Assembly: GCA_041652575.1 (NCBI GenBank)
Contig: JBAZHC010000003.1
Span: 62,001-126,000 of the forward strand
Length of the DNA stretch: 64,000 nt
Source of the DNA: Phycisphaerae bacterium
Lineage (GTDB): Bacteria; Planctomycetota; Phycisphaerae; Sedimentisphaerales; UBA12454
Reading direction: 5' to 3'
Under the pieces are notes generated by a model. That model saw only the letters and a program-made list of their open reading frames with translations, was not told the origin of the DNA and made no database searches. Position numbers and translations under genes: made by a program. Position 1 is the first letter of the stretch; each line of letters begins with the position of its first letter. This document shows, piece by piece, positions 34,240-42,829 of the stretch.

Positions 34240-35862
34240 TCAACCCAAGGTATCTGAAGCTGTAATAAGGCCGTTATGGTCTATGACAACGCCTTTAAAT
34301 GAATGCTGCCCGTTCAAATACGATGGCGTATTCACCAAAAGCCCCGGCATACTTTCTCCATCGTAATCCGTCTGTTCAATTAAACTGCCATCCACAAAAA
34401 TAAACGCCTTGGCCGTCGAACTCAGACACCCGCCAACACCAACTGCAATCTCTCCTTTTAAATTATTAGCATCTCCATCTACTGAAACCGAAATTGCAGG
34501 ATTACCCTCCGCCGTTTTCTGCCATTCCCCAGCAAGTACCGCAAAATCCTTAAAATCCACAACCCCATCGTAGTAAAGGTCAAACCTGTCGTCGAATAAT
34601 CTCTCGTCAATCTCCTTCTGCCAATGATTCGCGAAATCGGCAAAATCCCAAAAGTCAAACGCCTCTAACCAATATTCCGCAATCACCGCAAGGTCTCCAT
34701 AATCGACTTTCCCGCTGTCATCATAATCCCATAGCCAAGTCTCGTAATCCTCATCATAATCATACAGCCAGTAATCCAGAAAATATGCCAAATCATTATA
34801 ATCGACTCGATAGCTTGTGTCAAAATCCGCCCGCAGGCTTGTACTCCCCGCATTGCTGTAATCCCAGTTCGAATAATGGAAGCCAATATCAATCTTATTA
34901 CTGTCCGGCATCCCATTTAAATTTGTTGTCTTGCCGATAAGCTGCGTTTCTTCGATGTATTCCAAACCCGCATCTATGAACGGACATCCGTCTACAAGAT
35001 GCCAGCCTGCTGAATCATAAGGATCGGAAAAAGTCTCAACAGGATTATCTTCATCAACCACGCCCAGAGTATTAGTATCGTTAAAGTAATACCCTGTATT
35101 GGCAACTCTATCCGCAAAATAACCGTTGACAAGAGCAAGGCCGTATTCTGCGGAATTACTTACGATATTATTATAAAGTATCGCCAGTCCGCCGTTGCTT
35201 TGCTCGTCTGTTCCGCTAACTACAATTCCGTAATCCTGATAATCGCACGTATTGTTTTCTATAAGAATTTCGCTGTTGGAATCTGCTGCTCCTGACTCCG
35301 ATTCCATATATATAAAAATTCCGAAACTGTAATAATCATCGTTATAACAATGATATATCAGATTATTTAAGATGTCTGTCTGATGTGTTCCGTATTCGAG
35401 AATGCCCGTATCGTTATAAAATAAATAATTGTTCTTTATCGGCGTATCGAGCCGAATGTTCGAGGTTAAAATTCCTGTCCAGCCGTTTTCAATATAATTA
35501 TATATTATTTTCGTCGCCGGCGATGCCGTCTCCTGCACTTCTATTGCACAATCATAATCATACCATCCATAGCCGTATTCAGATGTGTAGGTAATATAAT
35601 TATCTGACAATCCTGCTGAAATTAAAGTGCCGCCGTTATTTACAATCAATCCGCCATCATTGCCAAAATAAATCACTGTCCCCGGCTCGATTACAAGCAA
35701 TGCCTGAACATTGATATTTGCTGTAATATGATATTCATTGTTTGCGGTCCAAATCTGATTAGTTGTAATATCAGAATCGATGTAAATGATTTCTGCGACC
35801 GCTGATTCACAAAATGCGCAGCAACAAACCGCTGCAAACAGGATAAAAAAGTACGTCCTCAT
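34240..35862 (-). CDS. N-terminal part of a frameshifted secreted beta-helix protein with dockerin-like repeats
   Basis: 540 residues. A signal peptide (YFFILFAAVCCCAFCESAVA) is followed by right-handed parallel beta-helix repeats (for example NYIENGWTGIL, NNYLFYNDTGILEYG, NNLIYHCYND). From about residue 345 come dockerin-like EF-hand segments with Asp-rich loops: DFDTSYRVDYNDLAYFLDYW, DYDDSGKVDYGDLAVIAEYW, DLYYDGVVDFKDFAVLAGEW. An Ig-like domain ends at DHNGLITASDTLG, where a frame break leads to TGA. Such proteins are cell-surface or secreted polysaccharide-binding proteins in planctomycetes. See the downstream part at 33204-34217. Confidence 0.75.
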   Translation of the reverse strand: MRTYFFILFAAVCCCAFCESAVAEIIYIDSDITTNQIWTANNEYHITANINVQALLVIEPGTVIYFGNDGGLIVNNGGTLISAGLSDNYITYTSEYGYGWYDYDCAIEVQETASPATKIIYNYIENGWTGILTSNIRLDTPIKNNYLFYNDTGILEYGTHQTDILNNLIYHCYNDDYYSFGIFIYMESESGAADSNSEILIENNTCDYQDYGIVVSGTDEQSNGGLAILYNNIVSNSAEYGLALVNGYFADRVANTGYYFNDTNTLGVVDEDNPVETFSDPYDSAGWHLVDGCPFIDAGLEYIEETQLIGKTTNLNGMPDSNKIDIGFHYSNWDYSNAGSTSLRADFDTSYRVDYNDLAYFLDYWLYDYDEDYETWLWDYDDSGKVDYGDLAVIAEYWLEAFDFWDFADFANHWQKEIDERLFDDRFDLYYDGVVDFKDFAVLAGEWQKTAEGNPAISVSVDGDANNLKGEIAVGVGGCLSSTAKAFIFVDGSLIEQTDYDGESMPGLLVNTPSYLNGQHSFKGVVIDHNGLITASDTLG

Positions 35863-36115
35863 TTTTCGCCTCCTGAATTTGAACTAATTTTTATGCTGTG
35901 ATTTTAGTCCAGGTATTATTGTATATTTGGACATCGTAAAAACAAGAAGTTTTTGCATAAATGCCATATAACTGTCACTATACAATAGTTTTTATAAAAG
36001 TATGATAATATAGGAAATTGCAGCGGCCCAAAACACCAAAAATGCCCTATTGATATGGACTTACGGGAGAAATAAAAATTTAGCTTTTTTATTTTTTGAT
36101 ATTAGAATAAAATCC
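35863..36115. other. Divergent promoter region of lon and the secreted protein
   Basis: About 250 A+T-rich bases between divergent genes. It must hold both promoters, but I do not see a clear -35/-10 pair or an inverted repeat such as the CIRCE or HrcA operator. Confidence 0.3.
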
Positions 36116-38521
36116 ATGACTATGAGCGAAAAATTAAGACTTGTTGACATCGTAAATATAGACCCTGTCTTTGAGGGTGAACATTCGGACTCGTCCGAAA
36201 AACCGAAGGAAATCGACCTTCCGGAGGTTATCGGAATCCTGCCGATACGCAATGCCGTTGTATTCCCCGGAACGGTTACTCCGCTTGCTGTCGGACGCGA
36301 CAAAAGCAGGAAACTGCTCGAAGAATCCAAAACAGGCGATTCTATAATCGGACTGGTGGCACAAAAAAGCCCTAATATCGATAATCCCACATTGAACGAC
36401 CTTTATAAAGTCGGCACAGCTTCTTCGATTCTTAAAGTTGTCAAGCTCCCGCATGGTACGGTCAATGTTATTGTTCATGGCCTGATAAGGTTCAAAATTG
36501 TCGAGCTTGTTTCCAGTGAACCGTATCTTAAAGTCAGAATCGAACCGCTTACATCCAAAACAAAAATTACCAAAAAGCTTCAGGCTCTTATGGTAAGCGT
36601 CCGCGATGCCGCCAACAAAGTGATAAACTTAAGCCTTAATGTGCCGGAAGAGGCGTCTATTCTTCTCGAAAATATCGAAACCCCTTCTGCCCTGGCCGAT
36701 TTCCTGGCCGCCAATCTTAGCGTTACGCTGGCGGAAAAACAATATCTCCTCGAAGAGCTTGACGCCAAAAAAAGGCTGGAAAAAATATCCCTCGCCCTTG
36801 CCAATCAATTGGACGTTCTTGAACTGAGCCATAAAATTCAGGGTCAGGTCAAACAGTCCGTAGAAAAAAATCAGCGTGAATATTTTCTGCAGGAACAGCT
36901 AAAGGCCATTCAAACCGAACTCGGCCAGGACGACAAAAGAACTGAAGACACAAAGATTTTGAAGGAAAAAATCAAAAAGGCGAAAATGCCTGAAAAAGTT
37001 GAGGCCGAGGCCCTTGCAGAACTCGACAGGCTGATTAGAACGCCGCAGGCTTCGCCCGACTACGGCGTAATCAGGACTTATCTCGACTGGGTATGCGAGA
37101 TGCCGTGGAGCATAAAAACCATCGATTCGATGGACATCAGAAAAGCACAGAGGATACTGAAGAAGGACCATTATGGCCTTGAAAAAGTCAAAAAACGGGT
37201 ACTTGAATTTCTGGCGGTGAGGAAACTTAATCCTTCCGGCAAAAGCCCGATTTTGTGCTTCCTCGGTCCTCCGGGCGTGGGCAAAACAAGTCTGGGCAAA
37301 TCTATCGCCCGTGCGATGAACAGAAAATTCGTAAGAATATCGCTTGGCGGAATAAGAGACGAAGCCGATATCAGGGGTCATCGAAGAACCTATATAGGCG
37401 CTCTTCCGGGCAGAATTCTGCAGGAATTGAGAAAATGCGGCAGTAAAAATCCGGTATTTATGCTCGACGAGATGGACAAAATCGGCATTGATTTCAGAGG
37501 CGACCCTGCCAGTGCCCTGCTTGAGGTGCTCGACCCTGAGCAGAACAATACATTTACCGACCATTACCTTGACCAGCCTTTCGACCTGTCGAGCGTAATG
37601 TTCATCGGCACCGCCAATTACACAGAACCGATTCCCCCTGCCCTGATGGACAGGATGGAACTTATCGAACTGCCCGGCTATACCGAAAATGAGAAACTTA
37701 ATATCGCAAAAAAATATCTTATCCCGCGTCAGTTGGCTGAGAATGGTTTGCGTAAAAACAAGCTCAAAATAACAGATGACGCGACAAGGACGATTATCCG
37801 CAGTTACACCGCCGAAGCAGGCGTTCGTAATCTTGAACGGAATATTGCGGCAATTTGCCGGTCTATTGCTACTGAGATAGCAAAGGGAAGCAGGCGGCCT
37901 GCGACAATTACAAAAGAGCATCTGCATAAAATTCTCGGCCCGATAAGACACGAATCCGAACTTGCGATGCGGACAGCCGTTCCCGGCGTGGCCACCGGCC
38001 TTGCTTATACGCCTTTCGGCGGCGAGATATTGTTTGTGGAATCCGCATCGATGCCGGGCAAGGGGCAGTTGATACTTACCGGCCAGATTGGCGAGGTAAT
38101 GAAGGAAAGCGCACAGGCGGCATTTTCAGTTGTTAAGGAAAACAGCAAAAGTCTCGGCATTAATCCGACTCATTTTTCGAAGCAGGACTATCACATCCAC
38201 GTTCCTGCCGGTGCTGTGCCGAAGGACGGCCCCAGTGCCGGTGCGGCGATGTTTGTTTCTATAGTTTCGCTTTTGACGAATATACCTGCCCGGCCGGGTA
38301 TCGCAATGACGGGCGAAATAACGTTAAAAGGTCTTATTCTGCCTATTGGCGGACTGAAAGAGAAAATCCTCGCGGCGAAGCAGGCCGGGATAAAAATGGT
38401 TATCCTGCCCTTCAGGAACAAAAAAGATATGGTTGAAGTTCCGAAAGAGGCAAAAAGAGGAATGAAATTTGTCTTTGTAAAGAAGGCAAATGAAGTGCTT
38501 AAATATGCTTTGCAGAAATAG
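36116..38521 (+). CDS. lon: ATP-dependent protease Lon
   Basis: 801 residues from ATG 36116 (another ATG at 36122). The frame stays open up to a TTG at 36050, but homologous N-termini begin after the acidic leader seen here. The N-terminal substrate domain starts LPIRNAVVFPGTVTPLAVGR; the AAA+ part has Walker A CFLGPPGVGKTSLGKSIARAM and VFMLDEMDKIG; the protease domain contains the catalytic Ser in PKDGPSAGAAMFVS and Lys in the following GLKEKILAAKQAGI segment. It is a cytoplasmic hexamer that degrades misfolded and regulatory proteins. No strong Shine-Dalgarno is seen. Confidence 0.95.
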   Translation: MTMSEKLRLVDIVNIDPVFEGEHSDSSEKPKEIDLPEVIGILPIRNAVVFPGTVTPLAVGRDKSRKLLEESKTGDSIIGLVAQKSPNIDNPTLNDLYKVGTASSILKVVKLPHGTVNVIVHGLIRFKIVELVSSEPYLKVRIEPLTSKTKITKKLQALMVSVRDAANKVINLSLNVPEEASILLENIETPSALADFLAANLSVTLAEKQYLLEELDAKKRLEKISLALANQLDVLELSHKIQGQVKQSVEKNQREYFLQEQLKAIQTELGQDDKRTEDTKILKEKIKKAKMPEKVEAEALAELDRLIRTPQASPDYGVIRTYLDWVCEMPWSIKTIDSMDIRKAQRILKKDHYGLEKVKKRVLEFLAVRKLNPSGKSPILCFLGPPGVGKTSLGKSIARAMNRKFVRISLGGIRDEADIRGHRRTYIGALPGRILQELRKCGSKNPVFMLDEMDKIGIDFRGDPASALLEVLDPEQNNTFTDHYLDQPFDLSSVMFIGTANYTEPIPPALMDRMELIELPGYTENEKLNIAKKYLIPRQLAENGLRKNKLKITDDATRTIIRSYTAEAGVRNLERNIAAICRSIATEIAKGSRRPATITKEHLHKILGPIRHESELAMRTAVPGVATGLAYTPFGGEILFVESASMPGKGQLILTGQIGEVMKESAQAAFSVVKENSKSLGINPTHFSKQDYHIHVPAGAVPKDGPSAGAAMFVSIVSLLTNIPARPGIAMTGEITLKGLILPIGGLKEKILAAKQAGIKMVILPFRNKKDMVEVPKEAKRGMKFVFVKKANEVLKYALQK

Positions 38522-38695
38522 GTTTTTTTGTTAAAATGGACAAATTATTGCTCTTTGGAAAAATTAAAATCCAAAACGATGTTTTCGATGGCAAAGAAAG
38601 GCATTAAAATACTGTTTTGAATTTTAGTCATTCGATATTGAGTATTGTTTAGTATTTCGATATTCGGATTTTTGCAGTAGTGTTTCTTTATATTT

Positions 38696-38770
38696 CGGGG
38701 CGTAGCGCAGTTTGGCTAGCGCGTTGGACTGGGGGTCCAAAGGTCGCAGGTTCAAGTCCTGTCGCCCCGA
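38696..38770 (+). tRNA. tRNA-Pro(GGG)
   Basis: Acceptor CGGGGCG (38696-38702) pairs with CGCCCCG (38763-38769), D-arm GCGC..GCGC, anticodon stem TTGGA/TCCAA with loop CTGGGGG giving anticodon GGG (proline), T-arm with GTTCAAGT. Discriminator A at 38770; CCA not encoded. Confidence 0.95.
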
Positions 38771-38792
38771 TTTTTCCGCTGAAAATTTTGCT

Positions 38793-39362
38793 TCACGTAG
38801 GCCACCATCTATCAAAAACCGCATCAACGATAACTTTCAAAGTTTTCTCGTATAACTTCCAGAAAAAATCACATATCCTGCCACCTTTAGTGGTGACGGT
38901 ACCACTTGTTTTATTGTTTTCATTTCCGCCGTTTTGCCCTGCGGGGTTTTCCTGTACTGCCGTGCTGCTGGCCTTCCCCCCGCTTGTTCTGGAAAAAGCC
39001 ATTTTTTGTATTGCAGGAAAGAAAGTTCCTTCTATTTGAGACTTCAAAATAATAAGGTCGTCTAAATCTTTATCGCTGCCTCGTAGGACTTCATAAGAAC
39101 ATTTTCCATTTTCATCCAGTTCTGAACATTCCAAGTATATCGCTCTAAGTTCGGCAAAAAACTCATTTAACATACTCTTTTCTGTGGAGTCAAGTAAACC
39201 TTGTTGGTTTATCGCGCCTTCGGCGTGGTTTAACGCCAGTTTAATCTCCTTTGATTCTCTTACTGTTTGAGGGCTTGATAATTCATTTTTTTCCAAAATC
39301 AAGGCTACACACGCTTCCAAATGCCTCAAGTGCCAAGTTTCTCCGATATTTGATATCGCCAC
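38793..39362 (-). CDS. Hypothetical protein
   Basis: 189 residues from a GTG at 39362 preceded at 9-10 nt by AAAGGA. The first 100 residues are predicted mostly helical with charged residues (EKNELSSPQTVRESKEIKLAL, LNEFFAELRAIYLECSELDE), then a low-complexity Gly/Ser/Asn/Thr linker, then a short amphipathic end rich in Trp/Phe. No signal peptide, no membrane helix, no recognised family. Downstream of lon on the opposite strand next to tRNA-Pro, a site often used by inserted genes; no integrase is seen. Confidence 0.5.
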   Translation of the reverse strand: MAISNIGETWHLRHLEACVALILEKNELSSPQTVRESKEIKLALNHAEGAINQQGLLDSTEKSMLNEFFAELRAIYLECSELDENGKCSYEVLRGSDKDLDDLIILKSQIEGTFFPAIQKMAFSRTSGGKASSTAVQENPAGQNGGNENNKTSGTVTTKGGRICDFFWKLYEKTLKVIVDAVFDRWWPT

Positions 39363-39599
39363 TTTACCCGTCCTTTTTTAGGCTGGTTTAAATCGCAGCA
39401 GGTTAGGCATATACATAACCTTACCCCTGCTCAAACCGCTTGGCGGTTAATTACTCCGCTTTCCCGATCCCGATAATTTTTAATTTTATATTATTTTACC
39501 AAAAAAAGCTATATATTAGAAGCTTGTTTTTATTGATTATTTTTACAGAAGGCGATAGTATTATAGTAACAATTCTGAATAGTATTAGAGGACAGACAA
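39363..39599. other. Intergenic region with a small palindrome
   Basis: Divergent spacer between the hypothetical gene and a three-gene membrane operon. It contains a 6-bp-stem hairpin AACCGC-TTG-GCGGTT at 39434-39448 and a partly inverted AGCAGG/CCTGCT pair around it. It could be an operator or a decayed REP; no T-run follows. Confidence 0.35.
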
Positions 39600-39914
39600 A
39601 TGATTTGGAAAAATAAAAAATTAATACTCTGGGCTGGAGTACTGATATTTTGCCTTATGGGTCTTTTTCCGCCGTTCTCTTTTTCTGGAGATTTAGAAGG
39701 TATGCAGTATAGAATCGCCAAAGCAAATCTTTTACCACCTATGTATGGTTTCCTATTGAGTCCGCCTACAATCTCAGCCAGTAATGGACTAACACTAAGC
39801 GCAAACATTGATTTTAGTGTTCTTATTATCCAGTGGCTTATATTGAGCGTAATTACAGTGGCATTGCTTTATACTCGGAACAATAAAAAAACTAAAGAGG
39901 ATTTATATGAATAA
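39600..39914 (+). CDS. Small membrane protein, first gene of a three-gene operon
   Basis: 104 residues with two hydrophobic segments, about 10-25 (LILWAGVLIFCLMGLFPPF) and 80-95 (LIIQWLILSVITVALLY). GAGGA lies 8 nt before the ATG. The intervening 55 residues would lie outside the membrane. No family is recognised. Its stop overlaps the start of the next gene by eight bases. Confidence 0.6.
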   Translation: MIWKNKKLILWAGVLIFCLMGLFPPFSFSGDLEGMQYRIAKANLLPPMYGFLLSPPTISASNGLTLSANIDFSVLIIQWLILSVITVALLYTRNNKKTKEDLYE

Positions 39915-40218
39915 AAATCAAATGATTTGTTTATGGAGTGGGGTTATTACCTTTTTAGTATGGACAGCGCATTTAATGACCGCTCACTCAGATTTTTACC
40001 TCCGCAGATTTTTGCCTATCACGCTTGCCATTGCAGTATTAACCGCGATAAACACCTATACTTGCAGTTATATCTATAAACTTCAACTCCCCGATAAAAA
40101 AATAGAAGAAATCTTGCGTTGGCTAATCATCGCCAACGCAGTTATCGTAGTGGTTTTCTTGTTTTTAATTACAACTACCAATTATCATAATTCCCACGCT
40201 ACTCGTATAATTGGTTGA
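39907..40218 (+). CDS. Small membrane protein, second gene
   Basis: 103 residues with three hydrophobic segments (MICLWSGVITFLVWTAHLM, ITLAIAVLTAINTYTC and LIIANAVIVVVFLFLI). The ribosome-binding site AAAGAGGA is 5-6 nt upstream of the ATG and inside the end of the previous gene. Residues NKNQMICLWSGVI resemble the NKKLILWAGVL start of the preceding protein, so the two may be related by old duplication. The stop codon is TGA. Confidence 0.6.
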   Translation: MNKNQMICLWSGVITFLVWTAHLMTAHSDFYLRRFLPITLAIAVLTAINTYTCSYIYKLQLPDKKIEEILRWLIIANAVIVVVFLFLITTTNYHNSHATRIIG

Positions 40219-40262
40219 GTAATGAAGCGGCGATGTTGAAAAAAGTTTTTAAAGAGGAAATA

Positions 40263-40778
40263 ATGATTACAAATAAAATCATAAGTATAATTATTGCAAT
40301 CACAGCAGTTATTGTTATCCCTGTTCAAATAATAACAACTTTTGTTTTAGGACTTCTTGCAAGTCTGACATTTGGTTTGTTGCTTATACCATTCAGTATT
40401 ATTTGGATAGTTTTATTTTTAGGTCCACTACTTGGTCTCTCTTATGTTTATGAGCGAGTCGCAATCACAAGACCCTTTATTTCAATTATAGGGATTCCTT
40501 TGGCGGTAATAGGTGACACTTATGCGGCCTTACTCCCGTCAATGGGGGAAATGAATAATCGATACGCAAAAATGATTATATGTCAAACATTTCCCTACAC
40601 ATGGCGATTTAATCAGTTTGAAAATAATAAATTAAACATAGGGGAAAAGGATGTTTTGATTAAAATACTTCGAGAAGTTTCTAAAAATAAACCTCTTAAT
40701 AAATATTTGGATGGTTTGAGGTCTGACGTTTATTCAAGAGAGTATTATGCAAACGAAAAATATACACTTAATTTTTAA
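40263..40778 (+). CDS. Hypothetical membrane protein, third gene
   Basis: 171 residues from ATG 40263, which has AAAGAGGAAATA directly upstream; an in-frame TTG 48 bases earlier lacks a ribosome-binding site. Two to three hydrophobic segments lie in the first 100 residues (IISIIIAITAVIVIPVQIIT, ASLTFGLLLIPFSIIWIVLF, FISIIGIPLAVIGDTYAAL). The C-terminal third is hydrophilic. No family is recognised. It forms an operon with the two small upstream membrane genes. Confidence 0.6.
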   Translation: MITNKIISIIIAITAVIVIPVQIITTFVLGLLASLTFGLLLIPFSIIWIVLFLGPLLGLSYVYERVAITRPFISIIGIPLAVIGDTYAALLPSMGEMNNRYAKMIICQTFPYTWRFNQFENNKLNIGEKDVLIKILREVSKNKPLNKYLDGLRSDVYSREYYANEKYTLNF

Positions 40779-40813
40779 TTTGAATCGCAACACTTCAGGT
40801 TTCATTTTTATAC

Positions 40814-42703
40814 CTATTGCAGCGAATCCAGTTCCTGCCAGCGGGCGTAAAGTTTATCAAGTTCCTTTTTCAATTCTCCGGCGTGGGTAGCAACCTGAAC
40901 GACTTCCGAGCCTTTTTTATAAAGGGCCGGGTCAGCCATCGCCTTGTGCAATTGCGTCTGCTCGGCTTCCAGGTTTTCTATCAAAACGAGCACCTCTTTG
41001 AGTTCCTTCTTTTCCTTAAAGGTCAATTTTCGCACCTTCTCTTTTGTCGGCGCCGCTTTTATCTCTTTAGCCGGCGTGTTTTGAGACTGGGGTTTGGACA
41101 ATTCCTTTTTCTGACGTAGCCAGTCGTCATAGCCTCCGACATATTCATTTACAACGCCATTGCCCTCTATAGCGATAATGCCGGTAACGACGTTATTTAA
41201 AAATTCTCGGTCGTGACTTACCATTAGTACCGTCCCGGGATAGTCGAGCAAAAATTCTTCGAGCAAATCCAGCGTTTCGATATCAAGGTCATTTGTCGGC
41301 TCATCCAGTACGAGTACATTTGCCGGCTGCGCAAAAAGTCTGGCCAGCAAAAGCCGATTCCGCTCGCCTCCGGAAAGATTCGACAGCGGGCTCAGCGACT
41401 GGTCAGGCGTAAACAAAAAGTCCTGAAGGTAGCCGACGACGTGCCGGGGCTTTCCGTTAATCACCACATTCTTGTTGCCGCCGGCGATATTTTCATACAC
41501 GGATTTTGTATAATCAAGCTGAGCGTGCAATTGGTCGAAATACGCAATTTCGAGGTTCGTGCCGTAACGTACCGTGCCTTGCTGGGCAGTGAGTTCATTA
41601 AGCAGCACCCGCAGCAGTGTTGTTTTCCCTGAGCCATTAGCCCCGATGACACCGATTTTGTCGCCTCGCATAATAGTCGCGGAAAAATTCGAAATAATCG
41701 GTTTTTCCGGCTGATATGCAAACGAAATGTCCTTTGCCTTAATCACCAGCCTGCCGGATTGCTGGACATCCTTCATTTGAATTCTGACATTTCCGATTTC
41801 TTCTCTTCGCTTTCTTCGTTCATCTCGCATCTTCTTGAGTGCCCGTACGCGACCTTCGTTTCGTGTCCGGCGTGCCTTAATTCCCTTGCGAATCCAGACT
41901 TCTTCCTGCGCAAGCTTTTTGTCGAACAGCGAATCCTCAACAGCCTGTGCTTCATTGGCGATATCCCTGCGAACGAGGAATGTTTCATAGTTGCAGGAAT
42001 AACTTATCGCCCGGCCCCTATCAAGCTCGATGATACGCGTCGCAAGTTTTCTTACGAATACCCGGTCATGGCTGACAAAAATCAGCGTCCCTTTATAGCT
42101 GCCCAGAAAATCCTCAATCCACGTTACCGTTTCGATATCGAGATGATTAGTCGGCTCATCAAGCAACAGCACATCGGGATTGCGAACAATCGCCTGTGCC
42201 AGCAATACCCTCCGTTTCATCCCGGCTGAAAGGCTCGTTGCCTGGGTATCAGCATTCAGTTCCATATTTTCAATGATGTTCTCGACGAACCTGTCCATCT
42301 GCCAGCCGTTTTGGGTATCGAGCGAGTGCTGCAATGTATCAAGCCTGGTCAGCAGCGATTTGTTATCGTGGTCAAGGGCGAGTTGATGACTGACAAGATG
42401 ATACTGCGCAAGCAGCTTTCCACATTCCCCAAGCCCTTCGGAAACAAGCTCAAACACCGTCCCGCCCAGGTCATTCGGCACATCCTGTGTCAGGCACGTT
42501 ATCGCAAGCTTCGGCAGACGTGAAATATCGCCTTGTTCGGGCTGAACCTGGCCTGTGATGATCTTCATTAGCGTAGATTTACCTACGCCATTGCGGCCGA
42601 GCAGACAAATCCTGTCGCCTGCCTCGATCTGCAAATTTATATGTTCAAGCAATGGCCTACCGCCAAAACCAACACTTATATCCTGCATTCCTATTATTGC
42701 CAT
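40814..42703 (-). CDS. ABC-F family ATPase Uup-like
   Basis: 629 residues with two ABC ATPase domains in one chain. The first has Walker A LLGRNGVGKSTLMK, signature SLSAGMKRRVLLAQAI and Walker B VLLLDEPTNHLDIETV; the second has VIGANGSGKTTLLR, NLSGGERNRLLLAR and VLVLDEPTNDLDIETL. The linker between them contains many Arg/Lys (VRALKKMRDERRKRREEIG). A C-terminal coiled coil of about 80 residues (LKEVLVLIENLEAEQTQLHKAM) marks the Uup subgroup, which acts on ribosomes or branched DNA rather than transport. There is no transmembrane segment. Single gene. Confidence 0.9.
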   Translation of the reverse strand: MAIIGMQDISVGFGGRPLLEHINLQIEAGDRICLLGRNGVGKSTLMKIITGQVQPEQGDISRLPKLAITCLTQDVPNDLGGTVFELVSEGLGECGKLLAQYHLVSHQLALDHDNKSLLTRLDTLQHSLDTQNGWQMDRFVENIIENMELNADTQATSLSAGMKRRVLLAQAIVRNPDVLLLDEPTNHLDIETVTWIEDFLGSYKGTLIFVSHDRVFVRKLATRIIELDRGRAISYSCNYETFLVRRDIANEAQAVEDSLFDKKLAQEEVWIRKGIKARRTRNEGRVRALKKMRDERRKRREEIGNVRIQMKDVQQSGRLVIKAKDISFAYQPEKPIISNFSATIMRGDKIGVIGANGSGKTTLLRVLLNELTAQQGTVRYGTNLEIAYFDQLHAQLDYTKSVYENIAGGNKNVVINGKPRHVVGYLQDFLFTPDQSLSPLSNLSGGERNRLLLARLFAQPANVLVLDEPTNDLDIETLDLLEEFLLDYPGTVLMVSHDREFLNNVVTGIIAIEGNGVVNEYVGGYDDWLRQKKELSKPQSQNTPAKEIKAAPTKEKVRKLTFKEKKELKEVLVLIENLEAEQTQLHKAMADPALYKKGSEVVQVATHAGELKKELDKLYARWQELDSLQ

Positions 42704-42829
42704 TCCGCAATAATATCAATATCTTCCTCGAATTACAATCGTCGAAATGGCATAAAGCCTGCAGATGCAATCTATTTGGAGAACTTGATTGGTAAAATAT
42801 GTTCCGGCAGGTTCTGGCAACAGGATTAG

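Noticed and set aside
36899..37951. A 350-codon open frame on the minus strand inside lon
   Set aside because: It is fully antisense to the conserved Lon AAA+ domain and its translation has no recognisable motifs; it arises from codon bias.
38696..40778. Genomic island integrated at tRNA-Pro(GGG)
   Set aside because: No integrase and no repeated tRNA 3' end were found downstream, so integration at the tRNA is not supported.
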